Shown piece by piece: positions 7,228-15,635 of a stretch of DNA of 43,876 nt. Position 1 is the stretch's first letter. The number at the start of each line of letters is the position of its first letter. Origin of the DNA: Candidatus Nanopelagicales bacterium (GTDB lineage: Bacteria; Actinomycetota; Actinomycetes; S36-B12); assembly GCA_017857175.1 (NCBI GenBank), contig JAFMDS010000013.1, forward strand, positions 1 through 43,876, read 5' to 3'. Made by a program: the position numbers and the translations under genes. The notes under the pieces are model-generated. The model did no database searches and was not told the DNA's origin. It saw only the letters and a program-made list of their open reading frames with translations.

Positions 7228-8157
7228 ATGAGTTCTGCTGGTGGAGTCCGCAAGGCCGTGATCCCGGCCGCGGGTCTGGGAACCCGCTTTCTCCCCGCGA
7301 CTAAGGCAACTCCCAAAGAGATGCTCCCCGTCGTGGACAAACCAGCAATACAATACGTGGTCGAGGAAGCTGTTGCCGCTGGGCTCGAAGACGTACTCTT
7401 TATAACGGGTCGCAGCAAGCGACCACTGGAAGATCATTTTGACAAGAATCTCGAACTTGAACAGGTGCTCGAAGCCAAAAATGACGTCGAACGCCTTGAG
7501 CAGGTACGCCATTCCAGCGACCTTGCCCGCATCCATTACGTTCGACAGGGAGATCCCCTCGGTTTAGGCCATGCGGTTCTCATGTCTCAGAACCATGTGG
7601 GCGATGAACCCTTTGCCGTTCTTTTGGGTGATGACCTTATTGATCCCCGCGATCCAATTCTTGATCGAATGATTGAGATTCGAAACCAGTTTGGCGGCTC
7701 AGTTCTTTGTCTCATGCAGGTTCCGAGTGAAACCATTTCGCTCTACGGCTGCGTTGCCGTAGAAGAAGACAGCATTTCCGCTAGTTCTGGCAGTTCCAAT
7801 TCACTCGTGGTAACCGATCTGGTGGAAAAACCTGATGTCGCTGACGCACCCAGTAATTACGCAATCATCGGTCGTTACATCCTTGATCCCGCCGTGTATT
7901 CGGTGCTCGCTGAAACGGAACCTGGCCGCGGGGGAGAGATTCAACTAACCGATGCCCTACGCGTACTTGCCACCATGCCGACCGAACAAGGCGGCGGTGT
8001 TCGGGGAGTGGTGTTTGAGGGTAGGCGTTATGACACGGGTGACAAACTCAGCTACTTGCAGGCCGTAATCCAACTCGCGAGTGAGCGCGAAGATATCGGC
8101 CCTGAACTCACCGAATGGCTGAAAGTTTTCTGCGCATCTTCGCGCGAGCAAACGTGA
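7228..8157 (+). CDS. galU: UTP-glucose-1-phosphate uridylyltransferase
   Basis: A 309-residue cytoplasmic nucleotidyltransferase making UDP-glucose for cell-envelope glycans and glycolipids. The N-terminal signature AAGLGTRFLPATKATPKEM is intact, and PVVDKPAIQYVVEEA follows. The sugar-phosphate-binding segment around LVEKP (about residues 190-210) and the C-terminal RYDTGDKLSYLQAV are also recognisable. The ATG at 7228 is preceded by AAGG at a suitable distance. The stop overlaps the next gene by four bases (GTGA). In mycobacteria moeA normally follows galU; here it is missing and the acetyltransferase is directly coupled. Confidence 0.96.
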   Translation: MSSAGGVRKAVIPAAGLGTRFLPATKATPKEMLPVVDKPAIQYVVEEAVAAGLEDVLFITGRSKRPLEDHFDKNLELEQVLEAKNDVERLEQVRHSSDLARIHYVRQGDPLGLGHAVLMSQNHVGDEPFAVLLGDDLIDPRDPILDRMIEIRNQFGGSVLCLMQVPSETISLYGCVAVEEDSISASSGSSNSLVVTDLVEKPDVADAPSNYAIIGRYILDPAVYSVLAETEPGRGGEIQLTDALRVLATMPTEQGGGVRGVVFEGRRYDTGDKLSYLQAVIQLASEREDIGPELTEWLKVFCASSREQT

Positions 8158-8729
8158 CCATCACAGGTTTTTGGCCAGTCGTTTTAACCGATGGCGATCT
8201 CATTTTGCGGCCCCTGCGCTATTCCGACAGGAGCGCATGGAGAGAAGTTCGTCGTCGAAATGGTGATTGGTTGAGCCCGTGGGATGCCACCTTGCCCCCC
8301 GAAGGTAAAAGTCAGGGTTTCCGCCCCCCTTCTTTTTGGTCCATGGTCCGCATCATGCAACGGGAAGCGCGCGAGGGGCGCGCATTACCTTTTGCGATTG
8401 AGTTCGAAGGTTCATTCGTTGGACAATTAACGGCAGGAGGTATCTGGGGTGGCTCATCTCGGGGTTGTTTTTTTGGATATTGGATCGATCAGGCCGTTGC
8501 GGGTCGTGGACTCATGTCCAGATCGGTTGGATTAGCCACGAATTATTGTTTTGATGTCATGAAAATGCATCGCATTGAGATCAACATTCGCCCAGAAAAC
8601 CTGCCATCTCGAGCCGTTGCAGAGAAATGCGGCTACACGGAAGAGTCATTTCGGCCGCGCTATCTGCACATTGATGGCGACTGGCGCGATCATGTGTCCT
8701 ATGTGCGCTTTCGCGACACGCCGGGCTAA
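8154..8729 (+). CDS. GNAT-family N-acetyltransferase, RimJ/RimL-like
   Basis: An acetyl-CoA-dependent acetyltransferase of 191 residues. It begins with the typical LTDGDLILRPLRYSD strand. The acetyl-CoA pyrophosphate loop is seen in QAVAGRGLMSRSVG, and the C-terminal IEINIRPENLPSRAVAEKCGY segment is characteristic of RimJ/RimL-like GNAT proteins. I take the GTG at 8154, which overlaps the galU stop by four bases; an upstream ATG at 8115 inside galU would add 13 residues. The mycobacterial gene in this position (Rv0995) is annotated rimJ. The true substrate, ribosomal or other, cannot be told. Confidence 0.88.
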   Translation: MTITGFWPVVLTDGDLILRPLRYSDRSAWREVRRRNGDWLSPWDATLPPEGKSQGFRPPSFWSMVRIMQREAREGRALPFAIEFEGSFVGQLTAGGIWGGSSRGCFFGYWIDQAVAGRGLMSRSVGLATNYCFDVMKMHRIEINIRPENLPSRAVAEKCGYTEESFRPRYLHIDGDWRDHVSYVRFRDTPG

Positions 8730-8778
8730 AAGTGCGCAATGCTAAAGGAATTCACTTGCGAGTTCTAACGTTACGCAT

Positions 8779-9624
8779 GTGACAGGATTGATCTACGTAG
8801 CGATCATCGCTCTGTGGGCTGCTGTTCTCATTCCAATCTGGCTCAAGAGACACGATCAGGTCAGCGAAGTGCGATCGACTGCCCGATTTAGCTCTGCCAT
8901 GAAGTCACTTGGTGACCGTGGAGCCGCTGAAGAGAAGGCACGTCAAGCGTCACACCGCGCATCACACCGCGAATCACAATCTGGGGAGAGCAACAGGGGA
9001 TCACGAAATTCGAAGTTGGGCCGCAGTCACGCAAGCGTCGTGGCAGCCAAGCGACGAACCATGGTGTTGGGCGCACTCACGGGGCTGGTCTTCCTGACTC
9101 TTGTGGGATCCATTCTCGGGTTCGTTCTCATTGCAATCCCCGTAGTTTTTGCCCTCCTATTGGGTGCTTTTGTTGTTGCATCTGCCATGACCGCGTCTCA
9201 GCGCACATCCAAGTCAGCCCGTTCACCACGTCTTGAGAGTGTTCCCACTCGCACACAGGATGCCCGCCGGACCAAGCGTGCAGAACCCATGCCTGCGCAC
9301 GAGCGCGCCGAGAACCAGCTGTCTGAACTGGAGGAGTTCGCCGCTTGGGACCCATGGGAAGAGGACGACTCGTGGGATGCGGTGCCTCAGACACTTCCCA
9401 GCTATGTAAGCGCACCACGGGCCACGGCCGTACCTCGCAATATTGAGCGCGATGGCGACTGGTCAGGTGAAGCCATGATGGAAGCTGCGCGAACAATGCA
9501 ACGTCCAGCAGTAAAGGCAGAGAATTTGGTGCGTAATCCGGTTGCTAACTATGCCGACTCCACCGCTGAAATCCCCATCATCCGAGCCAACGCCCCCTAT
9601 CAGGCTCGCGCGGTCAACGAATAA
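8779..9624 (+). CDS. SepX/GlpR-like membrane protein
   Basis: A 281-residue membrane protein starting with GTG. An N-terminal helix (LIYVAIIALWAAVLIPIWL) leads to RHDQVSEVRSTARFSSAMKSL, a segment conserved in the actinobacterial GlpR/SepX family. A basic Ser/Arg-rich linker follows, then two closely spaced helices at about residues 98-147 and an acidic cytoplasmic tail with WDPWEEDDSWD. SepX of Streptomyces is a conserved membrane protein needed for septum formation. The location after galU and rimJ matches Rv0996 and relatives. The family assignment rests on both sequence and position; the division role is by homology. Confidence 0.75.
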   Translation: MTGLIYVAIIALWAAVLIPIWLKRHDQVSEVRSTARFSSAMKSLGDRGAAEEKARQASHRASHRESQSGESNRGSRNSKLGRSHASVVAAKRRTMVLGALTGLVFLTLVGSILGFVLIAIPVVFALLLGAFVVASAMTASQRTSKSARSPRLESVPTRTQDARRTKRAEPMPAHERAENQLSELEEFAAWDPWEEDDSWDAVPQTLPSYVSAPRATAVPRNIERDGDWSGEAMMEAARTMQRPAVKAENLVRNPVANYADSTAEIPIIRANAPYQARAVNE

Positions 9625-9654
9625 GCCTTTCGCTGCTAGTGTTTCACCCCGTTA

Positions 9655-9727
9655 GGGGCTGTGGCGCAGTTGGTAGCGCGTCTCGTTCGCAATGAGAAGG
9701 CCAGGGGTTCGAATCCCCTCAGCTCCA
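9655..9727 (+). tRNA. tRNA-Ala (CGC anticodon)
   Basis: A 73-base cloverleaf can be folded by eye. The acceptor arm pairs GGGGCTG with CAGCTCC (one G-U), followed by discriminator A. The D-stem is GCGC/GCGC, and the anticodon stem TCTCG/TGAGA closes the loop TTCGCAA. The T-arm is AGGGG-TTCGAAT-CCCCT. The anticodon CGC reads GCG (alanine). CCA is not encoded. Confidence 0.95.
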
Positions 9728-9781
9728 CTTTTCGAACCCTCGTGATGCACCGACAGTTTTCATTCGCGAGACGGTTCCAAG

Positions 9782-9799
9782 TACCGTAAAATTACGGTA
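9782..9799. promoter_or_regulatory. Perfect 8-2-8 palindrome upstream of the FN3-repeat gene
   Basis: TACCGTAA-AA-TTACGGTA is an 18-bp inverted repeat with perfect arms, 61 bp upstream of the GTG start of the secreted FN3 protein. There is no T-run, so it is unlikely to be a terminator for the tRNA. Its symmetry and position suggest an operator for a dimeric regulator. I cannot match it to a known consensus. Confidence 0.5.
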
Positions 9800-9860
9800 T
9801 CGGTGGCGCAACCTTGTGTGGCAGACTAGGCCAAATGTATGGGATTAGGCGGAGCCTCTA

Positions 9861-12314
9861 GTGACTGGTAGATCTAGGTTTCTCGCCTTCTTAGTGGCAG
9901 TCTGCATGTGCATTGCGGGTCTTTCGTTGACCGTGACAGCTGCGCAGGCCGCGGCTCCAGGAACACCCGCCAATGTCACCGCCGAGGCGAGAAATCAGTC
10001 ACTTGCCGTTTCTTGGGATGCGGCAACAGGCGCACTTTCGTACATCGTCGCCGCAGTCGCAGGTGTGACAGAGGTGGCATCGTGCGCTTCAACCACTACG
10101 AGTTGCGTGCTCACTGGTCTGACGAACGGGGTCACGTACAGCGTTAACGTTGGCGCAGTAAATTCAGAGGGAATTACTGTTGCTTCATCGATCACGGGGA
10201 TACCTTCGGTGGCCGCCCCAGGGGCGCCACAAGATGTGTCAGCCTCGCGAACCGATGGAACCATCAGGGTGGAGTGGTCGGCGCCGAGTTCCGATGGCGG
10301 AGCAGATATTTCTAGTTACACCGCGAGCGCGTACACCTCGGATTCTGGGGGCACCGCGGTTGCGTCGTGTTCAACGAGTGGCACGGACTGCAGCATGACG
10401 GGTCTGTCCAATTCCGTGACGTATTACCTGTCCGTCGTAGCCACGAATGAAGCAAGTCTCAGCGGTTCGGCCTCGGGCCGCGTTACCGCTAGCAATCCAT
10501 CATCTCCCACATCACCGAGGTCGGTGAAGGTTGTTCGGGGGAATGGCTACGCCGTAGTGACATGGTCCGCGGCTTCATCTTTGGGTGTCTTGAGGCCGGT
10601 GACCTATACGGCTCGCGGGTATCTCTCGGAAACTGGTGGAGAACCGATTGCCACGTGTCAACCGCTGACCTCCAAACTCACCTGTCATTTGGGTCCGTTG
10701 CCCAATGGCACGACTTATTACGTCGATGTAATTGGTTCGAATGTCTTAGTCCAGGGAACGCCATCCTCACCGCGAGTTGAGGTGATCACCGCGACAGGGC
10801 CTGAGGTGCCGCGATCAGTGATAGCAGTGCAAGTGGGTGGAGACGTTGTTGTCAACTGGCAGGTTCCAGTTTCAGACGGTGGTTTGCCGATTACCAACTA
10901 TGTTGCCAAAGCTCACTCGGCCGTCTCGGGGGGCGTGGTCAAGGGCCAGTGCCAAACCAGCGGAGATATTTGCACGATAAAGGACCTTGAAGATGCACCT
11001 GTCTATGTCGATGTGTATGCAGTAACAGGCGAAGGCTCAGGTCAACCTTCCACACCAAGGGTGCGCGTCATCCTCTATGACCCACCTGGCCAAGTGAATG
11101 CGGTCGCTGGAACTCCGGTGGAAAAAGGAATCCGGGTTTCATGGCAACCACCCAATGACAATGGCCGCAAGCCGATTATTTCTTACACGGCCAGGGCATG
11201 GGATTCCGCAACGGGCGGCACGCTCGAAGGTGAATGCCTTGTTACTGCAAGCCAGGTGAAAAATGGTGAAGCCAAAGCAGGCTCACAGAACCGTATTGGC
11301 TGTCCCATTAATGGCTTGCGCAATGGCGAGCTCTACTACCTAGAAGTACTCACCACGACGAGCGTGGACTCGGTGTCGACTGGCGACCGAGTTGGTGTGC
11401 GGGTGTCTCAGGACGATCCAACGGCACCGCGTGAAGTCACATTGCTTCCGGGTGATGAAGCAATCATGGCGACGTGGACCATTCCAGCCAATGACGGTGG
11501 TTCCCCCATTGATTCCTACACCGCTCGAGCTTGGTCTGATCAAGAAGACGGCCGTCTTATGTCAACGTGCAGTATGAATGATCCCGATCCAGAGGACTCG
11601 ATCAATTTCTGTTTGCTCCAAGGTCTGGATGACTTTGAACCCGCCTGGATCGAAGTCATTGCATCTAGCGACCAGGGTCGCAGCAAATACACGGACCGCC
11701 AGTTATCAGAGCCCAAACCATCTGAGCCATATGCGCCTCAGGCAGTGCAGCTCTCGAGCCGTGACGGTGGAGTAGTGGTTCATTGGCTCCCACCAATTTA
11801 TGATGGTGGGTATCCAGTGCGCAGTTACGTTGCCCGCGCATACGCGGCAAGCGATCGTGTGGTGGAGGTCGGACAATGTAACGTCAAGATTCCGAATCTC
11901 AGTTGCGCAATCTCGGGCTTGGCCGATGCCCAACATGTGTGGGTGGTGGTGTCTGCTGTTAACACAATTGGACCTGGTGCTATCTCCTCTCCGATTGACA
12001 CGACGGCTGTGCCGGCAATTCCTCTTGAACCAACCGATGTTGCGGGAGAAAGAATCAAGAACAAGATCACCGTTACCTGGACCGCGGTCCCAAAGTTTGA
12101 GGGTCGAGAGGTCCTCGGTTACCAAACGAATGTGTGGAATGCGGCCGCTGGCGGCAAGGTCGTTGGAAGGTGCAAAACAACCACACAAACCACATGTACG
12201 GTCAATAAGGTGAAGACAAAGGCACCACTATTCGTTGAAGTCAGGGCAACAAATGAACTTGGCCAAGCCCCGGCAGGAAACCGGGTCGCTGTCACCTCAA
12301 TGTCATCGACATGA
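9861..12314 (+). CDS. Secreted protein of about eight fibronectin type III-like repeats
   Basis: An 817-residue exported protein. A signal peptide (residues 1-32, ending AAQAAA) is followed by about eight FN3-like domains, roughly at 33-115, 119-210, 213-310, 313-405, 408-515, 519-615, 620-715 and 719-812. Most contain a proline-rich opening, a W of the hydrophobic core (VSWDAA, VEWSAP, VTWSAA, VNWQVP, VSWQPP), an SYTARAY-like strand and the NGxTY turn. Every repeat also carries a cysteine pair just after the SYTARA strand and its GG turn, probably a disulfide in the external protein. No LPXTG anchor or catalytic domain is visible, so it may be released or held non-covalently at the surface. 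It starts with GTG after AGGCGGAG. The function is unknown; adhesion or envelope structure is only a guess. Confidence 0.85.
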   Translation: MTGRSRFLAFLVAVCMCIAGLSLTVTAAQAAAPGTPANVTAEARNQSLAVSWDAATGALSYIVAAVAGVTEVASCASTTTSCVLTGLTNGVTYSVNVGAVNSEGITVASSITGIPSVAAPGAPQDVSASRTDGTIRVEWSAPSSDGGADISSYTASAYTSDSGGTAVASCSTSGTDCSMTGLSNSVTYYLSVVATNEASLSGSASGRVTASNPSSPTSPRSVKVVRGNGYAVVTWSAASSLGVLRPVTYTARGYLSETGGEPIATCQPLTSKLTCHLGPLPNGTTYYVDVIGSNVLVQGTPSSPRVEVITATGPEVPRSVIAVQVGGDVVVNWQVPVSDGGLPITNYVAKAHSAVSGGVVKGQCQTSGDICTIKDLEDAPVYVDVYAVTGEGSGQPSTPRVRVILYDPPGQVNAVAGTPVEKGIRVSWQPPNDNGRKPIISYTARAWDSATGGTLEGECLVTASQVKNGEAKAGSQNRIGCPINGLRNGELYYLEVLTTTSVDSVSTGDRVGVRVSQDDPTAPREVTLLPGDEAIMATWTIPANDGGSPIDSYTARAWSDQEDGRLMSTCSMNDPDPEDSINFCLLQGLDDFEPAWIEVIASSDQGRSKYTDRQLSEPKPSEPYAPQAVQLSSRDGGVVVHWLPPIYDGGYPVRSYVARAYAASDRVVEVGQCNVKIPNLSCAISGLADAQHVWVVVSAVNTIGPGAISSPIDTTAVPAIPLEPTDVAGERIKNKITVTWTAVPKFEGREVLGYQTNVWNAAAGGKVVGRCKTTTQTTCTVNKVKTKAPLFVEVRATNELGQAPAGNRVAVTSMSST

Positions 12315-12506
12315 CTGTCCAGATGAATCCGATTATTGGACGGTGGTTCCTGAGGGACAACTTGGAATTTTAATGTCGGTTTGGTACCTGCGGGACCCGT
12401 CAAGGAGAAGTATGTTCGGGCGCTCTCGCAGCGTGTTTCATTTGAAACCTGAGTTTGTTAAGCCAGAAGTTTGGCATAAAACGCAATGATGAGAGGAGGT
12501 TCGTTG

Positions 12507-12617
12507 ATGTCTATCGCAAAATCAATGTTCATGGGTATCTCTCGATTTGTGGCAAAGTTGAAGGCCCGATCGATTTCTCAACCGGGCCTTCAACTTTTTG
12601 AGCGATTAGCTGATTGA
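12507..12617 (+). CDS. Candidate small protein, 36 residues, with perfect Shine-Dalgarno
   Basis: AGGAGG at 12494-12499 lies seven bases before an ATG that opens 36 codons. The N-terminal half is cationic and amphipathic (MSIAKSMFMG, then ISRFVAKLKAR), and the C-terminal part ends LFERLAD. The last third of the frame runs through the strong hairpin at 12554-12597 and overlaps the 3' end of proX on the other strand. The 291-bp stretch between the FN3 gene and proX otherwise holds nothing I recognise. This may be a real small peptide gene or an accidental frame upstream of a terminator. No homologue comes to mind. Confidence 0.35.
   Translation: MSIAKSMFMGISRFVAKLKARSISQPGLQLFERLAD
12554..12597. 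terminator. Strong hairpin, probable intrinsic terminator between convergent genes
   Basis: The 15-base arms at 12554-12568 and 12583-12597 are perfectly complementary (core GTTGAAGGCCCG). They enclose a 14-base loop, and the right arm continues into TT, giving a run of five T on the plus strand. The hairpin lies eight bases beyond the proX stop on the minus strand and downstream of the FN3 gene on the plus strand, so it probably serves both directions. Confidence 0.8.
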
Positions 12618-13637
12618 AGCGCCTGTACCGGCAAGCCACGAATTGACCGTGTCCTTGTTTGCTGCAATCCACTTCTGTGCTGCTTCCTGCGGTGTCATGC
12701 CACCCTCAATGTCCGCAGCGACCATGTTCTGGTCGTCATTGGTCCAGTTGAAGTTCGCAACAAGAGTTGCAAATGGTGAACCCGACTCGACGAGCTCAGT
12801 TGTCGCGAGCTTCATGAGTGGCGACTCGGGGTAGTCGGTCATACCGCTAGCCTCAGCTGGGTCAGTCCAGTCGTTGGCTGGGAAATTAACGCGAGCCAAG
12901 TCAACCTGAGCCAAGAAGTTCTGTGGCTCGTAGAAGTATCCGAGGGCTGCTGTTTTGTTGTCCGCGGCCTGAGTGAAGAGCTCGATGAGCGCAGCTTCAG
13001 ATCCCGTTGAGACAACTTGGTAATTCAAACCATAAGCATCGATGATCTTCTCACCGATTGTGGTGTAACCGGGAGGGCCTTCGTACCAAGCTCCCTTGTC
13101 ACCTGTCTCAGGTGTCTGGAATAGCTCGGCGTAGTCATTGAGCTTCGTTCCATCGGTTATATCTGGGTATTCATCAGCCATCCACTGAGGGACGTACATG
13201 CCAATGAGGCCAACGTTTCCGTTGGTGCCGACTTCTTGGATTGCTCCACGGTCAACCCACTCTTGCCAGCGGCCGCCGCCCCAATCTTCAACGATCACAT
13301 CGATGGAGCCAGCTTCCATGGCGTCATAGGTGACGCCGGCTTCCTCGAGTTGCGTTTGCTCAATCGTGCAACCAAGTGCGTCCTGAGCAACTTCGGCTAC
13401 GACCTGCGCAGAGGCGGTGTAACCAACCCATCCATGCATGGCGATTGCCCAGTCACCGCATGCCGCGACTTCTTCTGCTGCTTCTTCAGTAACTGCTTCT
13501 TCAGTAGCGACCGCCGCCTCTTCAGTTGCGGTTTCAGTGGCTGCGTCATTGACGCTATCGCCACAACCTGCGAGCACAAGACCTGCAACTGCCAACAGTG
13601 GCAACGCAGCCATGCGCTTGGTGAGGTTTCTCCTCAT
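12606..13637 (-). CDS. proX: Glycine betaine/proline betaine ABC transporter, substrate-binding lipoprotein
   Basis: A 343-residue lipoprotein that captures betaine-type osmolytes outside the membrane and delivers them to ProW. The signal peptide ends in a lipobox, LVLAGC, with lipidated Cys25. A flexible linker of Ala, Glu and Thr (about 33-58) follows, then the OpuAC-type binding domain from about residue 60. That domain is rich in the aromatic residues expected for a cation-pi cage (WAIAMHGWVGY, DWGGGRWQEW, GAWYEGPPGYTT, GYFYEPQ). It is the last gene of the leftward choline/betaine operon, 42 bp after proW, and has a strong ribosome-binding sequence (AAGGGGA). Specificity for glycine betaine over choline or proline betaine is inferred from neighbours. 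Confidence 0.92.
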   Translation of the reverse strand: MRRNLTKRMAALPLLAVAGLVLAGCGDSVNDAATETATEEAAVATEEAVTEEAAEEVAACGDWAIAMHGWVGYTASAQVVAEVAQDALGCTIEQTQLEEAGVTYDAMEAGSIDVIVEDWGGGRWQEWVDRGAIQEVGTNGNVGLIGMYVPQWMADEYPDITDGTKLNDYAELFQTPETGDKGAWYEGPPGYTTIGEKIIDAYGLNYQVVSTGSEAALIELFTQAADNKTAALGYFYEPQNFLAQVDLARVNFPANDWTDPAEASGMTDYPESPLMKLATTELVESGSPFATLVANFNWTNDDQNMVAADIEGGMTPQEAAQKWIAANKDTVNSWLAGTGASIS

Positions 13638-13679
13638 TCGGTTTCCCCTTCTATCCCGCTCACCCGATTTGAGTGAGCT

Positions 13680-15635
13680 CTAACTCCGCCGCGCACTTGC
13701 GTGCGCGATCCGGTCCATCACAATCCCAAGAAGCACGATAGCCAGCCCTGCGGCTAATCCCTTTCCTTGGAGCTCTGGTTTCGACGCTCCTTGAAGAACC
13801 AAGTAGCCTAAGCCGCCCGCTCCAACAAGTCCGCCAATTACGACGACGGCCAATACGAAAATTAAACCCTGATTCGCCCCCAAAAGTAGGGACTTCTTGG
13901 AGGCTGGAAGTTGCACTTTCGTAACAACTTGGGTGGTGCTGGAGCCCGATGCAATTGCCGCCTCCACCATTTCCTTAGGTACACCGCGAACGCCGTCTGC
14001 CACGACGCGGACAACGACGGGGGCCGCGTAGAAGACTCCGCAGACGATTGCCGCGAAGCGGGTTGGACCAAAGAGGGCCAGAACGGGCACCAAGTACACG
14101 AAGGCGGGCAATGTTTGCCCAGCGTCGAGGAACGGTTTGAGTATTCGTTCGAATTTTGCATTGCGCCCAGCAGCGACACCCAGCACTACACCAATCAACA
14201 TAACGATTGTGGTCGCAATGAGAACCTGGGTGAGCGTAATCATGGTGTCGTTCCACAGGCCAATCCAAACAATAAGCAGTAATAGAATGGCAGAGAGGAT
14301 TGCAACGGTGCGTCCCCCAATGATTGCAGCTATCACTGAAATCATGATGATGGTGAGATACCAGGGCGCATCGGCCAAAAGGTATTCAATGGGATTCAGA
14401 ATATTGAGAGTGAAGACCTCATTGAATGAAGTTGTCAAGAAATAGAAAGTGGTTGTGAACCACTCGGTGATGGCATCGAACCAGTTACCAATTGGATCTC
14501 GAAAATCAAGGGACTCAGGGAATACTGCCGCCCAGAGTTGCTGGCGAGAGATCATGATGGCAACAATCGTTGCGATTGCCGCAGCTCCGAGGGAAAGGCG
14601 CCTCACGAGCAAAGGTTTCCCTGTCAGTGGAATCTGATTGCTGTGAACGACGGCCGCAGTTGTCGACCGGTCCAGCATCACGGCAATAAAGACCACTGCC
14701 AGACCCGCGGTGACACCATCGCCGATATTTCGAATAGAAAGCGCCTGAAGGACAGGTTCGCCCAGACCGGGTGCACCAATTAGTGCAGCGATGACCACGA
14801 AGGAAAGTGCTGCCAGAGTCGTCTGATTGACGCCAAGGATGATTGTTCGCTTGGCCATGGGCAACTGAACTTTGGTCAGTTTTTGCCAACGTGTGGAACC
14901 CATCGATTCAGCTGCCTCGATGGGTCCGTTCTGCAGGCTCCGAATTGCATGTGCAGTGATGCGAATACCGATAGGAATGCTGTAGATCATCGTTGCAATG
15001 GTTGAGGCCGCAATACCGATGAGGAAAACCAGTGCAAGTGGTGCTAGGTAGACCAGGGTCGGAAGGATCTGAGCGAGGTCAAGTACCGGGCGCACAGTTT
15101 TCATGACTCGGTCATTGAGACCCGCCCAAATTCCTATGGGAAGAGCAATCACCAATGAGAGCACGACAGCACCAATGGTCAATGCCAGGGTGTCCATGGA
15201 GTAGGTCCACATTCCAAGAACGCCGCACCCAAAAATCAACACCATGGAAAGCAGTGATGTGCGCCAGTTTGATGTTGCGAAAACTATGAAACCGATAAAG
15301 GCCAAAATCCCCACCCAGCCAATGACAGGGATCAGCGCACCTGGAGCAGGGTCCGATATGACTGCTCGGATGACTTCGACGAAACTTTCTATGCCTTGGC
15401 GGAACGGGTTGAAAATGTAAACAAAGATTGGATTCTCGGCCCGTGCCGCGCGAATATTCGCAGCAAACTGACCGAGTACTTCAGTGGTTGGGGTGTCCTC
15501 CGAGTTGCCAATATCAAGGGTGTGAACTCCCTTAAATATTCGACCAAGGACAAACCAAACAACAAGGAGCCCGACAATTAATACCCACTTGCGACGCAAA
15601 AACTCGGGAACGTGAGTGTCAATGTACGCTTTCAT
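13680..15635 (-). CDS. proW: Glycine betaine/proline betaine ABC transporter, two-domain permease
   Basis: A 651-residue integral membrane protein. It contains two ProW-type permease modules in one chain, where most systems use two copies of one module of about 300 residues. Each half has an EAA-like loop that docks the ATPase: EAAESMGSTRWQKLTKVQLP in the first half and EAAIASGSSTTQVVTKVQLP in the second. GAPGLGEPV and GAGGLGYLV follow at matching places. N-terminal and interdomain amphipathic segments precede each module. The start overlaps the proV stop by four bases. Fused permeases occur in several marine and actinobacterial ProU systems; the duplicated layout is clear in the sequence. 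Confidence 0.93.
   Translation of the reverse strand: MKAYIDTHVPEFLRRKWVLIVGLLVVWFVLGRIFKGVHTLDIGNSEDTPTTEVLGQFAANIRAARAENPIFVYIFNPFRQGIESFVEVIRAVISDPAPGALIPVIGWVGILAFIGFIVFATSNWRTSLLSMVLIFGCGVLGMWTYSMDTLALTIGAVVLSLVIALPIGIWAGLNDRVMKTVRPVLDLAQILPTLVYLAPLALVFLIGIAASTIATMIYSIPIGIRITAHAIRSLQNGPIEAAESMGSTRWQKLTKVQLPMAKRTIILGVNQTTLAALSFVVIAALIGAPGLGEPVLQALSIRNIGDGVTAGLAVVFIAVMLDRSTTAAVVHSNQIPLTGKPLLVRRLSLGAAAIATIVAIMISRQQLWAAVFPESLDFRDPIGNWFDAITEWFTTTFYFLTTSFNEVFTLNILNPIEYLLADAPWYLTIIMISVIAAIIGGRTVAILSAILLLLIVWIGLWNDTMITLTQVLIATTIVMLIGVVLGVAAGRNAKFERILKPFLDAGQTLPAFVYLVPVLALFGPTRFAAIVCGVFYAAPVVVRVVADGVRGVPKEMVEAAIASGSSTTQVVTKVQLPASKKSLLLGANQGLIFVLAVVVIGGLVGAGGLGYLVLQGASKPELQGKGLAAGLAIVLLGIVMDRIAHASARRS

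Noticed and set aside
7179-7418. Upstream extension of the folate cyclo-ligase frame across galU
   Set aside because: The extension lies on the opposite strand of the conserved galU N-terminus and is not similar to cyclo-ligases; the GTG at 7178 is a suitable start.
13438-13683. Plus-strand frame opposite the start of proX
   Set aside because: It arises from the Ala/Glu/Thr-rich linker of the lipoprotein read in reverse and has no independent support.
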